From contig NZ_CP016545.1 in NCBI RefSeq assembly GCF_001687545.1, forward strand, positions 434,001-498,000: a DNA stretch of 64,000 nucleotides, given 5' to 3'. Every line of letters starts with the position of its first letter. Position 1 is the stretch's first letter. The notes under the pieces were generated by a model. The model was given only the letters and a program-made list of their open reading frames with translations. It had not been told where the DNA came from and did no database searches. Both the position numbers and the translations under genes were made by a program. This document shows, one piece after another, positions 54,102-63,121 of the stretch. This stretch comes from Paraurantiacibacter namhicola (GTDB lineage: Bacteria > Pseudomonadota > Alphaproteobacteria > Sphingomonadales > Sphingomonadaceae).

Positions 54102-54147
54102 GCTTCGTCTCTTCTCAATAAAATACGGTTCTATCCGGGAAGCGGCG

Positions 54148-54176
54148 CGCTTACCCCCCATGGTGCGAATCGTCAA
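54148..54176 (-). promoter_or_regulatory. Candidate rpmB promoter
   Basis: On the minus strand TTGACG (54176-54171) and TAAGCG (54153-54148) are separated by 17 bases, an acceptable sigma-70 type pair for a G+C-rich genome. The rpmB start is about 47 bases further on. Confidence 0.42.
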
Positions 54177-54237
54177 GCATTGCCGCACGCCTGCGTGCAG
54201 CATTGCGTGCGGGCAGGCGCCGGTATAGCTCCGCGCC

Positions 54238-54693
54238 ATGACCCGCTGGCCCTTACCCTCACCCATGCAGCTCGCGCTGGAAGAAGCGGCAAAGGCGGCC
54301 GCGGCGGGCGAAGTGCCGGTTGGCGCGGTTGTTGTCCATGACGGGCGCGTGATTGCGGCCAGCGGCAATGTGACGCGCGATCCGCCCGACCCGACAGGCC
54401 ATGCCGAGGTCCGCGCCCTGCGCGATGCGGCACGGCACCTGGGGCAGGAGCGGCTGTCCGAATGCGATCTCTATGTCACGCTGGAGCCTTGCGCCATGTG
54501 CGCCGGCGCCATCGCCCATGCGCGCATCGGCAGGCTGTATTACGCCGCGTCCGATCCCAAGAGCGGCGGCGTGGAGCATGGCGCGCGCGTGTTCGAGCAT
54601 GCTCAGGCGCATCACAAGCCGGAAGTCTATGCCGGGATGGGAGCAGACGAAGCCTCCGCCATCCTGCGCGACTTCTTCGCCGCGCGGCGTTAG
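54238..54693 (+). CDS. tadA: tRNA-specific adenosine deaminase
   Basis: Converts A34 to inosine in tRNA-Arg(ACG). The zinc and catalytic motif is [13 protein letters not shown] (HAE), with the two zinc cysteines in [12 protein letters not shown] (PCxxC). [17 protein letters not shown] is the conserved TadA segment. It is 151 residues, typical. It is divergent from rpmB, and its stop overlaps the convergent RNase T2 stop by 4 bases. Confidence 0.95.
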   Translation: MTRWPLPSPMQLALEEAAKAAAAGEVPVGAVVVHDGRVIAASGNVTRDPPDPTGHAEVRALRDAARHLGQERLSECDLYVTLEPCAMCAGAIAHARIGRLYYAASDPKSGGVEHGARVFEHAQAHHKPEVYAGMGADEASAILRDFFAARR

Positions 54694-55433
54694 AGCCCGC
54701 GCCAGATCTTCGCGCGTGCGCTGCCTGGCGGGCCGAACTGATGCGCCTCGCACCGCGTGGGCATGAAATCCGCGCCGTAACACAGCCGCATCTCCTGCAG
54801 CCATCCGCGCGAATTCAGCTTCAGCCCGACATGCTCCGGCTCCCAATAGGGATTGGCCTGCGCAAAGGTTTCGCGGATGTCCCCGGCGGTCAGGCCGCGC
54901 TTGCGGGATAGCCGGTCGAAATCGGGCCAGCGCAGGCTGTTCCAGAGGATGCGCGTCACCTTGTAATAGGTTTCCGGCCTGGAGAAGCGGCAGCTGCCGT
55001 GCTTCTCCCATTGCCGCGCCTGCAGCCGCGCATCGGGGATCATGCACATGTTGCGGCGCGCCTCCTCCGCCTGCAGGTCGCGGCGGTTGGGGCACCATTG
55101 CGGCCAACGATCGCCGGGCCCGTCCGGCCAAAGCCCGTGAACGACGAAGCCGAAGCGCCCGCCTTGTCCGGAACATTGCCGCGCGTCGCGGCGGCTGTCC
55201 TTGCGGAAGCGGCAGTATTCCGGCGACCAGCTGAGCGCGAGTGTATACCCCTCGGTCGGCATCTCCCGGGGGCGACCCTGCGGCCGGATGTCGGGCACGG
55301 TGACGCCCGATTGCGGTACGCGGCACTGATAGGCTTGCGCCGCCGCGTGGAGCGGAGAAAGCAGGCCCGCGGCCGCCGCAATCGCAGCCAGATGCCCGCG
55401 CAAGCGGCTCAGGCCTTGTCCTTGGCGAACCAT
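54690..55433 (-). CDS. Ribonuclease T2 family protein, exported
   Basis: Acidic-type RNase with 247 residues. A signal peptide (LAAIAAAAGLLSPLHAAAQ) is followed by LALSWSPEYC, the first catalytic motif FVVHGLWPDG (CAS I, with His) and the second MCMIPD...RQWEKHGSC (CAS II, with Glu and His). Cysteines are placed as in bacterial RNase I-like enzymes. The start at ATG 55433 lies 25 bases inside the upstream membrane-protein gene. Periplasmic RNA scavenging is likely. Confidence 0.9.
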   Translation of the reverse strand: MVRQGQGLSRLRGHLAAIAAAAGLLSPLHAAAQAYQCRVPQSGVTVPDIRPQGRPREMPTEGYTLALSWSPEYCRFRKDSRRDARQCSGQGGRFGFVVHGLWPDGPGDRWPQWCPNRRDLQAEEARRNMCMIPDARLQARQWEKHGSCRFSRPETYYKVTRILWNSLRWPDFDRLSRKRGLTAGDIRETFAQANPYWEPEHVGLKLNSRGWLQEMRLCYGADFMPTRCEAHQFGPPGSARAKIWRGL

Positions 55434-55837
55434 GCCTTGGCATCGGCCCTGAACAGCATGGCTGCAGCGCCCAGTGCCATCAGGCGGGCAGCGGCCACCA
55501 GCACGGTGCGCAGCGTGATGTCGCCGCCGAAACCGATGAAGAAGGTGGCCAGGCTGTAAAGCGCCAGCGCGGCGATCAGCCATTTGACCCATCCTGCGCG
55601 CCAGATGGAAGCACCGGCCCACAGCAGCAGCTGGATTACCACGACGATGCCGATCCCGAAGCCCGCGCTGATCATGGCCAGCGTGTTCGTGCCCTCACCC
55701 ATTTCCATGCCCTGCCGCGCGAGCTCGGCATTGGTCGCGGCCATCAGCCCGTCCCAGGCGAGCACGGTCGCGATGATCGTGATCGCGATGGAGCCGAGGT
55801 ACAATATGTCGAATGTCTTGATCGAAGCGGGTTTCAT
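55409..55837 (-). CDS. Membrane protein of unknown function
   Basis: A 142-residue protein with four predicted helices: about residues 11-30 (ILYLGSIAITIIATVLAW), 52-74, 83-104 and 112-130. I recognise no family. The ATG 55837 has an AGGGGAAA region about 9 bases upstream, so it is preferred over ATG 55855. It overlaps the RNase T2 gene by 25 bases in a different frame, so the two are probably co-transcribed. Confidence 0.74.
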   Translation of the reverse strand: MKPASIKTFDILYLGSIAITIIATVLAWDGLMAATNAELARQGMEMGEGTNTLAMISAGFGIGIVVVIQLLLWAGASIWRAGWVKWLIAALALYSLATFFIGFGGDITLRTVLVAAARLMALGAAAMLFRADAKAWFAKDKA

Positions 55838-55922
55838 GGCCGCGTTTCCCCTCATCTTCCGGATGGGCGCAGGTTGGCCGATCCGCAGGCATTGGTAAAG
55901 CCCGCTCGCGGAAGAGAAGCGG

Positions 55923-56783
55923 TCAGACCGGCGTGAAATCGAGACCGATATCGGCCGCCGGTGCGCTCTGCGTAAGGCGACCAACGCTGACAAAATCCAC
56001 CCCGGTCGCGGCCTTTGCGCGGATGGTCTGGAGATTGATGCCGCCGCTTGCCTCGGTCGGGACGCGGCCATCTACCAGGGCGACGGCTTCGCGCAGGGTG
56101 TCGGGCGCCATGTTGTCAAGCAGCAGGCGCGTGGCACCTGCCTCCAGCGCGGGCTCGATCTGGTCGATCCGGTCTACTTCGCAGATGATGTCCGCCACGC
56201 CTGCGTCGCGTGCGCGGCGCACTGCCTCACCCACATTGCCGGCGACAAGGATGTGGTTATCCTTGATCATGGCCGCATCCCACAATCCCATGCGGTGATT
56301 GCTGCCGCCGCCCATGCGGACGGCGTATTTTTCGAGGTGGCGCAGGCCGGGGATGGTCTTTCGCGTATCGAGCAGCGTGCAATCGGGATTATCCATCGCG
56401 GTCACATATTCGCGCACCATGGTGGCGATGCCGGAAAGGTGCTGCACGGTGTTGAGGGCGCTGCGCTCGGCCGTCAGCATGGCGCGGGCATTGCCGGACA
56501 GGCGCATCAGGTCCGTGCCCGGTTCGACTTCGGCCCCCTCGTCCACCAGGAGCTCGACAGCCATGTCCGGGTCCAGCGCGCGGAAGAAGGCTTCGGCTAT
56601 CGGCAGGCCCGCCACCACGATGGGATCGCGGCTGTCCATGACACCCTGGAAGCGCGCATCGGCCGGGATTACGCTCTCGGCGGTGACATCGCGGCCGCCA
56701 CCCGGCAGGCCTTCGCCCAGGTCCTCCGCCAGCGTGTCCCGCACGAATGCGTCAAGATCGAAGCCATGGAGTTCGAAAGACAT
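55923..56783 (-). CDS. nadC: Nicotinate-nucleotide pyrophosphorylase (carboxylating)
   Basis: Makes nicotinate mononucleotide from quinolinate and PRPP in NAD synthesis, 286 residues. Conserved motifs are the ERSALNTVQHLSGIAT substrate region, LLDTRKTIPGLRHLEKYAV and GGGSNHRMGLWDAAMIKDNH with binding Arg, His and Lys residues; EASGGINLQTIRAKAATGVD closes the barrel. It begins 2 bases after the response-regulator stop, an unusual partner for it. nadA and nadB are not in the window. Confidence 0.95.
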   Translation of the reverse strand: MSFELHGFDLDAFVRDTLAEDLGEGLPGGGRDVTAESVIPADARFQGVMDSRDPIVVAGLPIAEAFFRALDPDMAVELLVDEGAEVEPGTDLMRLSGNARAMLTAERSALNTVQHLSGIATMVREYVTAMDNPDCTLLDTRKTIPGLRHLEKYAVRMGGGSNHRMGLWDAAMIKDNHILVAGNVGEAVRRARDAGVADIICEVDRIDQIEPALEAGATRLLLDNMAPDTLREAVALVDGRVPTEASGGINLQTIRAKAATGVDFVSVGRLTQSAPAADIGLDFTPV

Positions 56784-56785
56784 AA

Positions 56786-57583
56786 TTAGTGCACAAACCG
56801 CGCGACCACATCGCGGTAGCTGCGCGAAACCTTCACCTCCGCCCCGCTATCCAGCACCAGGAAGCATTCGCCATTGGTATGCGGCTTCACCTGCCGCACC
56901 TGGTCGAGGTTGACGATGGTGGAGCGGTGCACGCGCTGGAAGGTCTTGGGGTCCAGGCGGCGCTCCAGGTCCTTCATCGTCTCGCGCAGGATCAGCGAAT
57001 TGTCGCCGGTGTAGATGCACATGTAATCGCCCGCCGCCTCGATATGCTCGATCGTCTCGACATCGACGCGAAAGATCTGGCCGCGGTCCTTCACGTTCAG
57101 CAGCTTCTCGTAACGGCCGGCTGCGTCGTCCTCGCCGGATTCGAACGTATCGACCTTTTCGGGGGCGACTTCGGCCAGCACGTCTTTCAGCTTGTCGGCC
57201 TCGTCGGCGGACTTCTTCTCAGCCAGGCGCTGGCGCACGCGTTCCAGCGTATCGGCCAGCTTGTCGCCATCGACCGGCTTCATCAGGTAATTGATGGCAT
57301 TGGCCTCGAAGGCGCGGATCGCATGCTCCTCGAAGGCAGTGACGAAAACAAACAGCGGCGGATCCAGCTCCATCACGCCTTTCACCACGGAAAACCCGTC
57401 GAAACCCGGCATCTGCACGTCCAGGAAGACGAGGTCCGGCTTTTCCGTCTTGATCGCGCGGATCGCTTCGCGGCCGTTGGCGCAGGTGGCGATGATCTCC
57501 ACGTCGGTGAATTTCTCGAGCCGCAATTCCAGCCCCTGCCGGGCGAGCTTCTCATCGTCGACGATAATGGTGCGAATTGTCAT
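56786..57583 (-). CDS. LytTR family response regulator, second pair
   Basis: Response regulator of 265 residues. The receiver domain (residues 1-120) has IVDDEKLARQGL, the phospho-acceptor Asp in DLVFLDVQMPGFDG and Lys in NYLMKPV. A linker of about 30 acidic residues follows (EKVDTFESGEDDAAG), longer than in the first pair. The LytTR domain (about 165-265) shows HIEAAGDYMCIYTGD and QRVHRSTIVNLDQVRQV. It overlaps the kinase gene by 4 bases and nadC follows after 2. Confidence 0.93.
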   Translation of the reverse strand: MTIRTIIVDDEKLARQGLELRLEKFTDVEIIATCANGREAIRAIKTEKPDLVFLDVQMPGFDGFSVVKGVMELDPPLFVFVTAFEEHAIRAFEANAINYLMKPVDGDKLADTLERVRQRLAEKKSADEADKLKDVLAEVAPEKVDTFESGEDDAAGRYEKLLNVKDRGQIFRVDVETIEHIEAAGDYMCIYTGDNSLILRETMKDLERRLDPKTFQRVHRSTIVNLDQVRQVKPHTNGECFLVLDSGAEVKVSRSYRDVVARFVH

Positions 57584-58725
57584 GGTCTTTGTCCCAGCAT
57601 GCCCGCAAAGCTGCCTTGCGCGCTCTCTTCCTCAACCCGCGGCAAGCGCGGAGGTTTCTGGGCTGCGCCGATTTCGCGCGCGCCCTCTTCCTCCGCTTCT
57701 TCGTACGGAATCTCTATCCGCACGATAAAGCCGCCTTCTTCCGGGCTGTGAATGGCGAAGCGATGATCCGTGCCATACGCCTGTGCGAGCCGATCGCGGA
57801 TATTGGGCAGACCGACGCCGGTGGAAACGGTCTGGCTGGGTGAACCGGGCTGGGGGCGGGGTGCTTCGCCGCGGCGGGACATGCCGGGGCCGGTATCGGC
57901 GACGGACAGCATCAGCCGGTCGCCCATGCGCTTGGCCGTCAGCGTGATCTCCGCGCCTTCCTCCTGCGGGGAGACGGCGTATTTGATGGCATTTTCCACC
58001 AGCGGCTGCAGCAGCAGCGAGGGGATGTACCCCTTTTCTGCCGAAGGATCGACGCGGAAGCGGGTGCGCAGCCGTTCCTCGAACCGCATGTGTTCGATCG
58101 CCAGGTACAGCTTCAGCGTCTCCACCTCCTGCGCAATGGTCACGCGGCCACCGGGCTGGGTGACGAGCGTGTGGCGCAGGAAGGCCGAAAGCCGCGTCAG
58201 CATGGCATTGGCAGGCTCGGTCTGCTGGGTCAGCACCAGCGTACTGATGGAATTCAATGTGTTGAACAGGAAGTGCGGGTTCAGCTGGTATCGCAGCATC
58301 GCCAGCTGCGCGCTGGTGGCCTGCATCTCCAGCCGCTCCAACCGGTCAGCCTGCTGTTCCACCTGCAGGAAGAAATTGATAGCGTAATACAGCGCCGACC
58401 ATGCGCCCAGCAGCGTCATGTCGAGGTAAAACACACCCAGCACCAGCTGCGCAAAGCTCGTCTCGCTGCCCGCCTGGTACAGGCTGACGGTCCAGCCGTT
58501 GATCGTGGCGGACAGCGCCACGGCCAGCATCAGCACGATCGCCGTCACGCCCCATGTCACCAGCGGCTTCTGGTTGATCAGGCGGCTGTAGATGACGGAC
58601 AGCACGAGGCTGATGAAAAAGCCGGTCAGCGTGGCAATCAGCACGATGATGTAGAAGGAGAGCGGGCGGCCATTGGCCAGGCTGGTCACCGCGCGCAGCA
58701 GCATGGCGCCGCCCCAGCCCAGCAT
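57580..58725 (-). CDS. LytS-type sensor histidine kinase, second pair; start uncertain
   Basis: Membrane histidine kinase of the LytS/YehU type. From ATG 58725 it has 381 residues, with helices at about residues 3-15, 24-44, 54-72 and 85-105. The phospho-His is in LRYQLNPHFLFNTLNSIS, the N box LVENAIKYAVSP and the G box VADTGPGM...GVGLPNIRDRL. The first helix appears cut: coding sequence continues upstream (FFADKNRAFWRLQ precedes the ATG) with no ATG, GTG or TTG until dsbA. A CTG at 58863 overlapping the dsbA stop (CTGA), with AGGTG just upstream, would add 46 residues. Confidence 0.86.
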   Translation of the reverse strand: MLGWGGAMLLRAVTSLANGRPLSFYIIVLIATLTGFFISLVLSVIYSRLINQKPLVTWGVTAIVLMLAVALSATINGWTVSLYQAGSETSFAQLVLGVFYLDMTLLGAWSALYYAINFFLQVEQQADRLERLEMQATSAQLAMLRYQLNPHFLFNTLNSISTLVLTQQTEPANAMLTRLSAFLRHTLVTQPGGRVTIAQEVETLKLYLAIEHMRFEERLRTRFRVDPSAEKGYIPSLLLQPLVENAIKYAVSPQEEGAEITLTAKRMGDRLMLSVADTGPGMSRRGEAPRPQPGSPSQTVSTGVGLPNIRDRLAQAYGTDHRFAIHSPEEGGFIVRIEIPYEEAEEEGAREIGAAQKPPRLPRVEEESAQGSFAGMLGQRP

Positions 58726-58859
58726 CTGCAGGCGCCAGAAGGCGCGGTTCTTGTCCGCGAAGAAGGGCGTGGGGCGGAAGGGCAGCGAATTGATGCCGCG
58801 CTCGTCGCGCCGCTTCGCGTCCCTTGCGGACCTCAGGCCCAGGAAGTTGCGCAGCCAGC

Positions 58860-59564
58860 TCAGCTTGCACCTGCCGCATCGCGTACATTGACAATGGCCT
58901 CGCCCAGCCGCTGCTCGCCAACGGCCCCGTCGAACAGCGCATCGCCGACGATGAAGCCGGGCGTGCCGCGCAGGCCCAGCTCATTCGCCATGAAGGCGTT
59001 TGCTTTCAGGTGGGGATCGAAGCGGCCGCTGGCGATGTCCGCCTCCGCCCGCGCCATGTCGAGCCCTGCGGCGCGTGCTGCGGCCGCGATGGTGGCGGGG
59101 CCGGGCTGGCCCGCCTCGAACATGGCGAGGTGGAACTCGCGGTACTTGCCCTGCTCCGCCGCGGCCAGCGCCATGCGGGCGGCGGCCTCGCTGTTCTCGC
59201 CAAAGATGGGGAGCTCGCGGATGACGACGCGCAGGTCCGGGTTGGCGGCGATCAGCGCCTCCACATCCGCAACGCTCTGCCGGCAATAGCCGCAGCCGTA
59301 ATCGCTGAACTCCACCAGTGTCACGCTGCCTTCGGGGTTGCCCAGGACCGCGCCGGGCCAGGGCGTCTCGATCTGCTCGGTGTATTTCGCGACGCGCTTG
59401 GCCGCCTCGTCTCGCTGCCACTGCTCGATCGCGTCGGGGACGATTTCGGGTTGCGCCATGATGGCGCTGCGCACGGCGGTATCGCCCAGCCCGCTCACCT
59501 GCCACAGCCCCGCGCCCGCAAAGCCTGCGAGGAGGGAGACAAGGATCGTGGCGAGCCAGCGCAT
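58860..59564 (-). CDS. DsbA family thiol-disulfide oxidoreductase
   Basis: Periplasmic thioredoxin-fold protein of 234 residues. An N-terminal hydrophobic segment (LATILVSLLAGFAGAGLWQV) anchors or exports it. The active site is DYGCGYCRQ (CxxC with Gly-Tyr) and the cis-Pro loop is LRGTPGFIVG. The insert between them is helical, as in the DsbA/BdbD/ScsC group. It sits 9 bases after the M48 protease gene and leads directly into the histidine kinase, suggesting an envelope-related operon. Confidence 0.92.
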   Translation of the reverse strand: MRWLATILVSLLAGFAGAGLWQVSGLGDTAVRSAIMAQPEIVPDAIEQWQRDEAAKRVAKYTEQIETPWPGAVLGNPEGSVTLVEFSDYGCGYCRQSVADVEALIAANPDLRVVIRELPIFGENSEAAARMALAAAEQGKYREFHLAMFEAGQPGPATIAAAARAAGLDMARAEADIASGRFDPHLKANAFMANELGLRGTPGFIVGDALFDGAVGEQRLGEAIVNVRDAAGAS

Positions 59565-59573
59565 GGCCTTGCC

Positions 59574-60932
59574 CTATCGGCGCTCTCGCATCCGTTCAAG
59601 CTGATCGCGCGCCTGCAGAGCCACGTCCTGCGCGCGGATCCAATCCGGCGTGCCGTAAGGCAGGTTCGCCTCGGCATATTCGGCATGGCTCAGCGCCTCG
59701 GTCGGCTTGCCCGTCAGGATGGCGAACTCGGCGCTGGCAAGGCGCGCGCGGGGCATGTCGCCCTGCCGGCCATAGACGATGCCCAGCTGGTACCAGGCGA
59801 AGGGGTTCTCACGGTCGCGGCCCACGGCGGCGCGCAGCACCTGCTCGGCTTCGGGCAGATATGCCTCGTCCTCGGTGGCGATCAGGGCATGGGCGAAGGT
59901 GGAGGCAATCAGCGGGTGATGGCCGGAAATCCGGGTCGCCTCCCGCAGGTTCGGCAGCGCGTCCAGCGGCTTGCCCGATTCCAGCAGGACCTGGCCGCGC
60001 AGCTCCAGGAAATAGGCGTTGTCCGGATCGTCCAGCAGCAGCGCATCGGTTTCCGCCAGCGCCATGTCGAGCCGGGCATCCTTGTGATAGGCATAGGCGC
60101 GGGCATAGCGCGCGGGCACGGTCTGGTCGTTCTCAGGATAGAATTGCAGCGTGCGCTCGGGCGGGGAGAGGTATCCGAACAGCTTGGCCTTGGCCTGCGT
60201 GAAGCGGCGCTCCAGCACCGGGTCGGACGGGGTATCCCATGCCGGGTCGGCCTCGTAATCGGCGCGCAGATTGGCGATACGGTCGCCCGATAGCGGGTGC
60301 GTGCGGGCAAAGCCTGCCTCGTCGGACTGGCTGTAACCGCGGCGGAACTCGTAATTCTGCAGCTTGCCGAAGAAGGCCAGGCTGCCCCGGCCGGAAATGC
60401 CGGCCTTGCTGAGATACTCGGCACCCGCAGCATCGGCAGAGGATTCCTGCGCGCGGCTGAAGGACAGGAAGCTGCGCTGTGCGGCCTGCTGGCCCAGCGC
60501 CATGGCGCCGACGGCCGCATCGCTCGACCCGGCCAGCGCCGCCCCGATACCGACCAGCAGCGACAGCAGCGTGATCTTGGTGGCGTTGCCGATCCCTTCC
60601 TCGAACCGCAGGATATGCCCGCCGGTGATATGGCCCAGCTCGTGCGCCAGCACGCCCTGCACCTCGTTCGCCGTGTCGGCGGCGCCGATCAGGCCGGAAT
60701 GGATGTAGACGCGCTGCCCGCCCGCCACGAAGGCGTTGATGGAGCCATCGTTGATCAGCACGACCTCGACCGATCCGGCGCCAAGCCCGGCGGCCTCGGC
60801 CAGCGGGTCCATCATGTCCTGCAGCAGCTGTTCGGTTTCCGCATCGCGCAGGATGCTTTGTGCGGCGGCGGGCTGCGCCACCATGCCGAATGCAGCGATA
60901 ACGGCCAGGAAACGGGCAAATATACGGGTCAT
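59574..60932 (-). CDS. M48 family metalloprotease with TPR domain (BepA-like)
   Basis: Exported zinc metalloprotease of 452 residues. A signal peptide ends in AQPAAAQ. The catalytic HELGHITGGH is at about residue 98, with a third ligand in the ESSADAAGAEYL Glu region near 170. From about residue 270 TPR-like repeats follow (ARAYAYHKDARLDMALAE, PFAWYQLGIVYGRQGDMPRA). The plan is that of E. coli BepA, which helps LptD and BAM assembly and degrades stalled substrates. It precedes dsbA-like in the same operon, which fits a role in outer-membrane protein quality control. Confidence 0.92.
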   Translation of the reverse strand: MTRIFARFLAVIAAFGMVAQPAAAQSILRDAETEQLLQDMMDPLAEAAGLGAGSVEVVLINDGSINAFVAGGQRVYIHSGLIGAADTANEVQGVLAHELGHITGGHILRFEEGIGNATKITLLSLLVGIGAALAGSSDAAVGAMALGQQAAQRSFLSFSRAQESSADAAGAEYLSKAGISGRGSLAFFGKLQNYEFRRGYSQSDEAGFARTHPLSGDRIANLRADYEADPAWDTPSDPVLERRFTQAKAKLFGYLSPPERTLQFYPENDQTVPARYARAYAYHKDARLDMALAETDALLLDDPDNAYFLELRGQVLLESGKPLDALPNLREATRISGHHPLIASTFAHALIATEDEAYLPEAEQVLRAAVGRDRENPFAWYQLGIVYGRQGDMPRARLASAEFAILTGKPTEALSHAEYAEANLPYGTPDWIRAQDVALQARDQLERMRERR

Positions 60933-60975
60933 GGCGCCACGCTAGCGTGATTCGCGCTGAACCGGAACTGAAGCG

Positions 60976-61938
60976 TTACTCGGATCGCGCGCTTGCCGGG
61001 GCCTGCGGGGTGGGGGCCGCGCTGGCCGGATCGGGCAGGAAAGCAGCCATGGCGCGCAGCACGCGCTCGTCACGGTAGGAGAACGGCCGCGCGATGGTCG
61101 TCAGGATCTGCACGTGGTCCATGCCTTCGAACTTCACCAGTTGCACCGGGCTGCCCGCCGCTTCCAGCGCATCGGTCAGCGATCGGGAATTGCGCAGCTC
61201 CACCACCGTATCTTCGGTCCCGGTCAGCAGGAGCATGGGCGGCGCGCCGGCCCGTGCGAAATTGACCGGCTGCGTGCGTTCCGGATCGTCCTCCTGCCCG
61301 AAGACCAGCTTCGTGCCGTCGCTGTTGAAGGGGAGGAAATCATACGGCCCGGCCAGCCCGATGATGCCTTTCAGCGTATCCTCGCCCAGGCCTTCGCGGC
61401 CCAGCCACTGCCGGTCCAGCGCCAGCATGACCGCGTTATAGGCGCCGGCCGAATGGCCAGAGGCGTAGATACGGCCAGGATCGCCGCCGAACCGGGCGAT
61501 ATTGTCGACCGTCCAGCGCACGGTGGAGGCGCCGTCTTCCAGCATGGCGGGAAAAATGCCCGCCTCGCTCAGGCGGTAGCCCGGGATGACCGCGACATAG
61601 CCCATTTCGGCCAGCCTGCGCCCCGCGAAGCCGTAATCGGCGGGATCTCCGGCGGTCCAGCCGCCGCCATGGATGAAGATGACCACCGGGAGCGCCGCGT
61701 CCGCCGCTGCACCTTGAGGCCTGAACACATAGAGCCGCTGCGCCGGATGGTCGCCGAAGGCTTCCTCGTGGACGAGGTAATCGGGTCCGCCTGCAAGGGT
61801 CTTGTCGATCCCGTCGAGCGCGCCGACAGAGCCCGCGCCCACGGCCCAGCGATAGGCCAGGAACAATGCGCCGCCCGTCAACAGCAGCGACACCAGCACG
61901 CCTTTCATGCAGCCGCGCCGCCCCCTCGTCTCGCTCAT
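60976..61938 (-). CDS. Alpha/beta hydrolase (BD-FAE-type esterase)
   Basis: Esterase-like protein of 320 residues. The oxyanion motif is IFIHGGGWTAGD, the nucleophile is in ASGHSAGAYNAVM, the Asp is in LTGTEDTVV and the His in EGMDHVQIL. The N-terminus has a transmembrane helix (VLVSLLLTGGALFLAY), so it is likely membrane-anchored. Start could be MSETRGRR or MKGVLVSL 10 codons later. It overlaps the App1-like gene by 4 bases. Confidence 0.88.
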   Translation of the reverse strand: MSETRGRRGCMKGVLVSLLLTGGALFLAYRWAVGAGSVGALDGIDKTLAGGPDYLVHEEAFGDHPAQRLYVFRPQGAAADAALPVVIFIHGGGWTAGDPADYGFAGRRLAEMGYVAVIPGYRLSEAGIFPAMLEDGASTVRWTVDNIARFGGDPGRIYASGHSAGAYNAVMLALDRQWLGREGLGEDTLKGIIGLAGPYDFLPFNSDGTKLVFGQEDDPERTQPVNFARAGAPPMLLLTGTEDTVVELRNSRSLTDALEAAGSPVQLVKFEGMDHVQILTTIARPFSYRDERVLRAMAAFLPDPASAAPTPQAPASARSE

Positions 61939-63035
61939 TCCACCAGCCCTTCCACGCGGCGCACGATCTGCTCGGTCTCACCGCCCATGGATACGCCCGC
62001 GGCTTTCAGGAATTTCTGACCTTCTTCCCAGGTTTCGCCCATGAACATGGGCACGCCGGCAGCCTCGATCAGCGCCTTGGCGGTCTGTTCCTCGGCATTC
62101 AGGACCTCGCCCGCTGCCTTGCGCATGAAGATGGCGGCGATCCGTCCGGGATAGGCGCGCACGGCTTCGCCATAGGCGGGTAGGTCACCTTGCGTATCGT
62201 CGCCGATCAGGGCGAAGCGCAAGTCCGGATACATCGCCAGTATCTCGCGGATCGCGGCGCTCTTGTGGGCGCCGTGGCCCTTCTTGCCCAGCGTCGCCCG
62301 GTCGAAACCCCAGTCGCGCAACTTCAGCGGACCAAGCGGCAGCTTGTTTGCCCGCTGGAAGGCGATGAGGTAGGAATAGAGGTTCCACGGGCTGGACGAA
62401 ATGTAGAAGAACGGCCGGTTGGTGGCCGGGATATGCTTGTTGGCAGAGCTTGCCCCGTCCTGCAGCACCGCGCCGCCGCCCAGCGCGCCGTAGAAGGCGT
62501 CGGCCCCCGGCACGGCGATCCTGTCCTCCGGCAATTGCGCCACGACGCGGCGCCAGTTGCGCGCGATGGAGCGGAAACCGCCGGTGATGCCGGTCTCTAT
62601 GATCGTGTCATCGATGTCGGAGATGACAGCCAGCCGCGCGTTGGCGGCCGGCGCCAGCACGTGGCCTTCCACGCATTGCGGGCCGTCCTCATTGGTCCAG
62701 TGAAGCGCCACCACATCCCACATCGTGGCATCCGGCATCGCCAGTTCCGGGTCGAGCGTGACGTCGAAATGCACGAAGCCTTCCGCGTCGGTCACCCGGG
62801 TAAAGCTCTCGCTGCGTCCGTCGGCCAGTTCGATTTCCAGCCGGACCTCGACACCTTCTGCCTCGCGCGAGGCGAATTGCGCCAGCATCGTGCGGATGGC
62901 CTGCAGCCGGCCGCCGGTCTTGCGGAAGTTGGGGGAGCCCGATTTTAGCGCCCGCGCCGACAGCAGCAGGCGGCCCCGGCTGCGATGGCCGAAATAGGGC
63001 TGAATGCGGACGGGCGCTTTAGGGGAAAATACCAT
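61935..63035 (-). CDS. App1-like phosphatase (DUF2183)
   Basis: Protein of 366 residues in the phosphatidate phosphatase App1 family, HAD-like. The catalytic motif is SDIDDTIIETG (DxDxT) at about residue 158; further motifs are FFYISSSPWNLY, LGKKGHGAHK and ALIGDDTQGDLPAYGE. The N-terminal part is a beta-sandwich-like accessory domain (FTRVTDAEGFVHFDV). In yeast App1 acts on phosphatidate; the bacterial role is unknown. ATG 63035 is preferred over a longer frame. It overlaps the esterase gene. Confidence 0.86.
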   Translation of the reverse strand: MVFSPKAPVRIQPYFGHRSRGRLLLSARALKSGSPNFRKTGGRLQAIRTMLAQFASREAEGVEVRLEIELADGRSESFTRVTDAEGFVHFDVTLDPELAMPDATMWDVVALHWTNEDGPQCVEGHVLAPAANARLAVISDIDDTIIETGITGGFRSIARNWRRVVAQLPEDRIAVPGADAFYGALGGGAVLQDGASSANKHIPATNRPFFYISSSPWNLYSYLIAFQRANKLPLGPLKLRDWGFDRATLGKKGHGAHKSAAIREILAMYPDLRFALIGDDTQGDLPAYGEAVRAYPGRIAAIFMRKAAGEVLNAEEQTAKALIEAAGVPMFMGETWEEGQKFLKAAGVSMGGETEQIVRRVEGLVE

Positions 63036-63121
63036 GCGGCAGGCGCTAGCACTGCCGGGCCGCGGCAATCCAGAGCTTGCGCAAATTTGTCACGCTTCCG
63101 CGGGAAAAGGAATGCGCCGGA

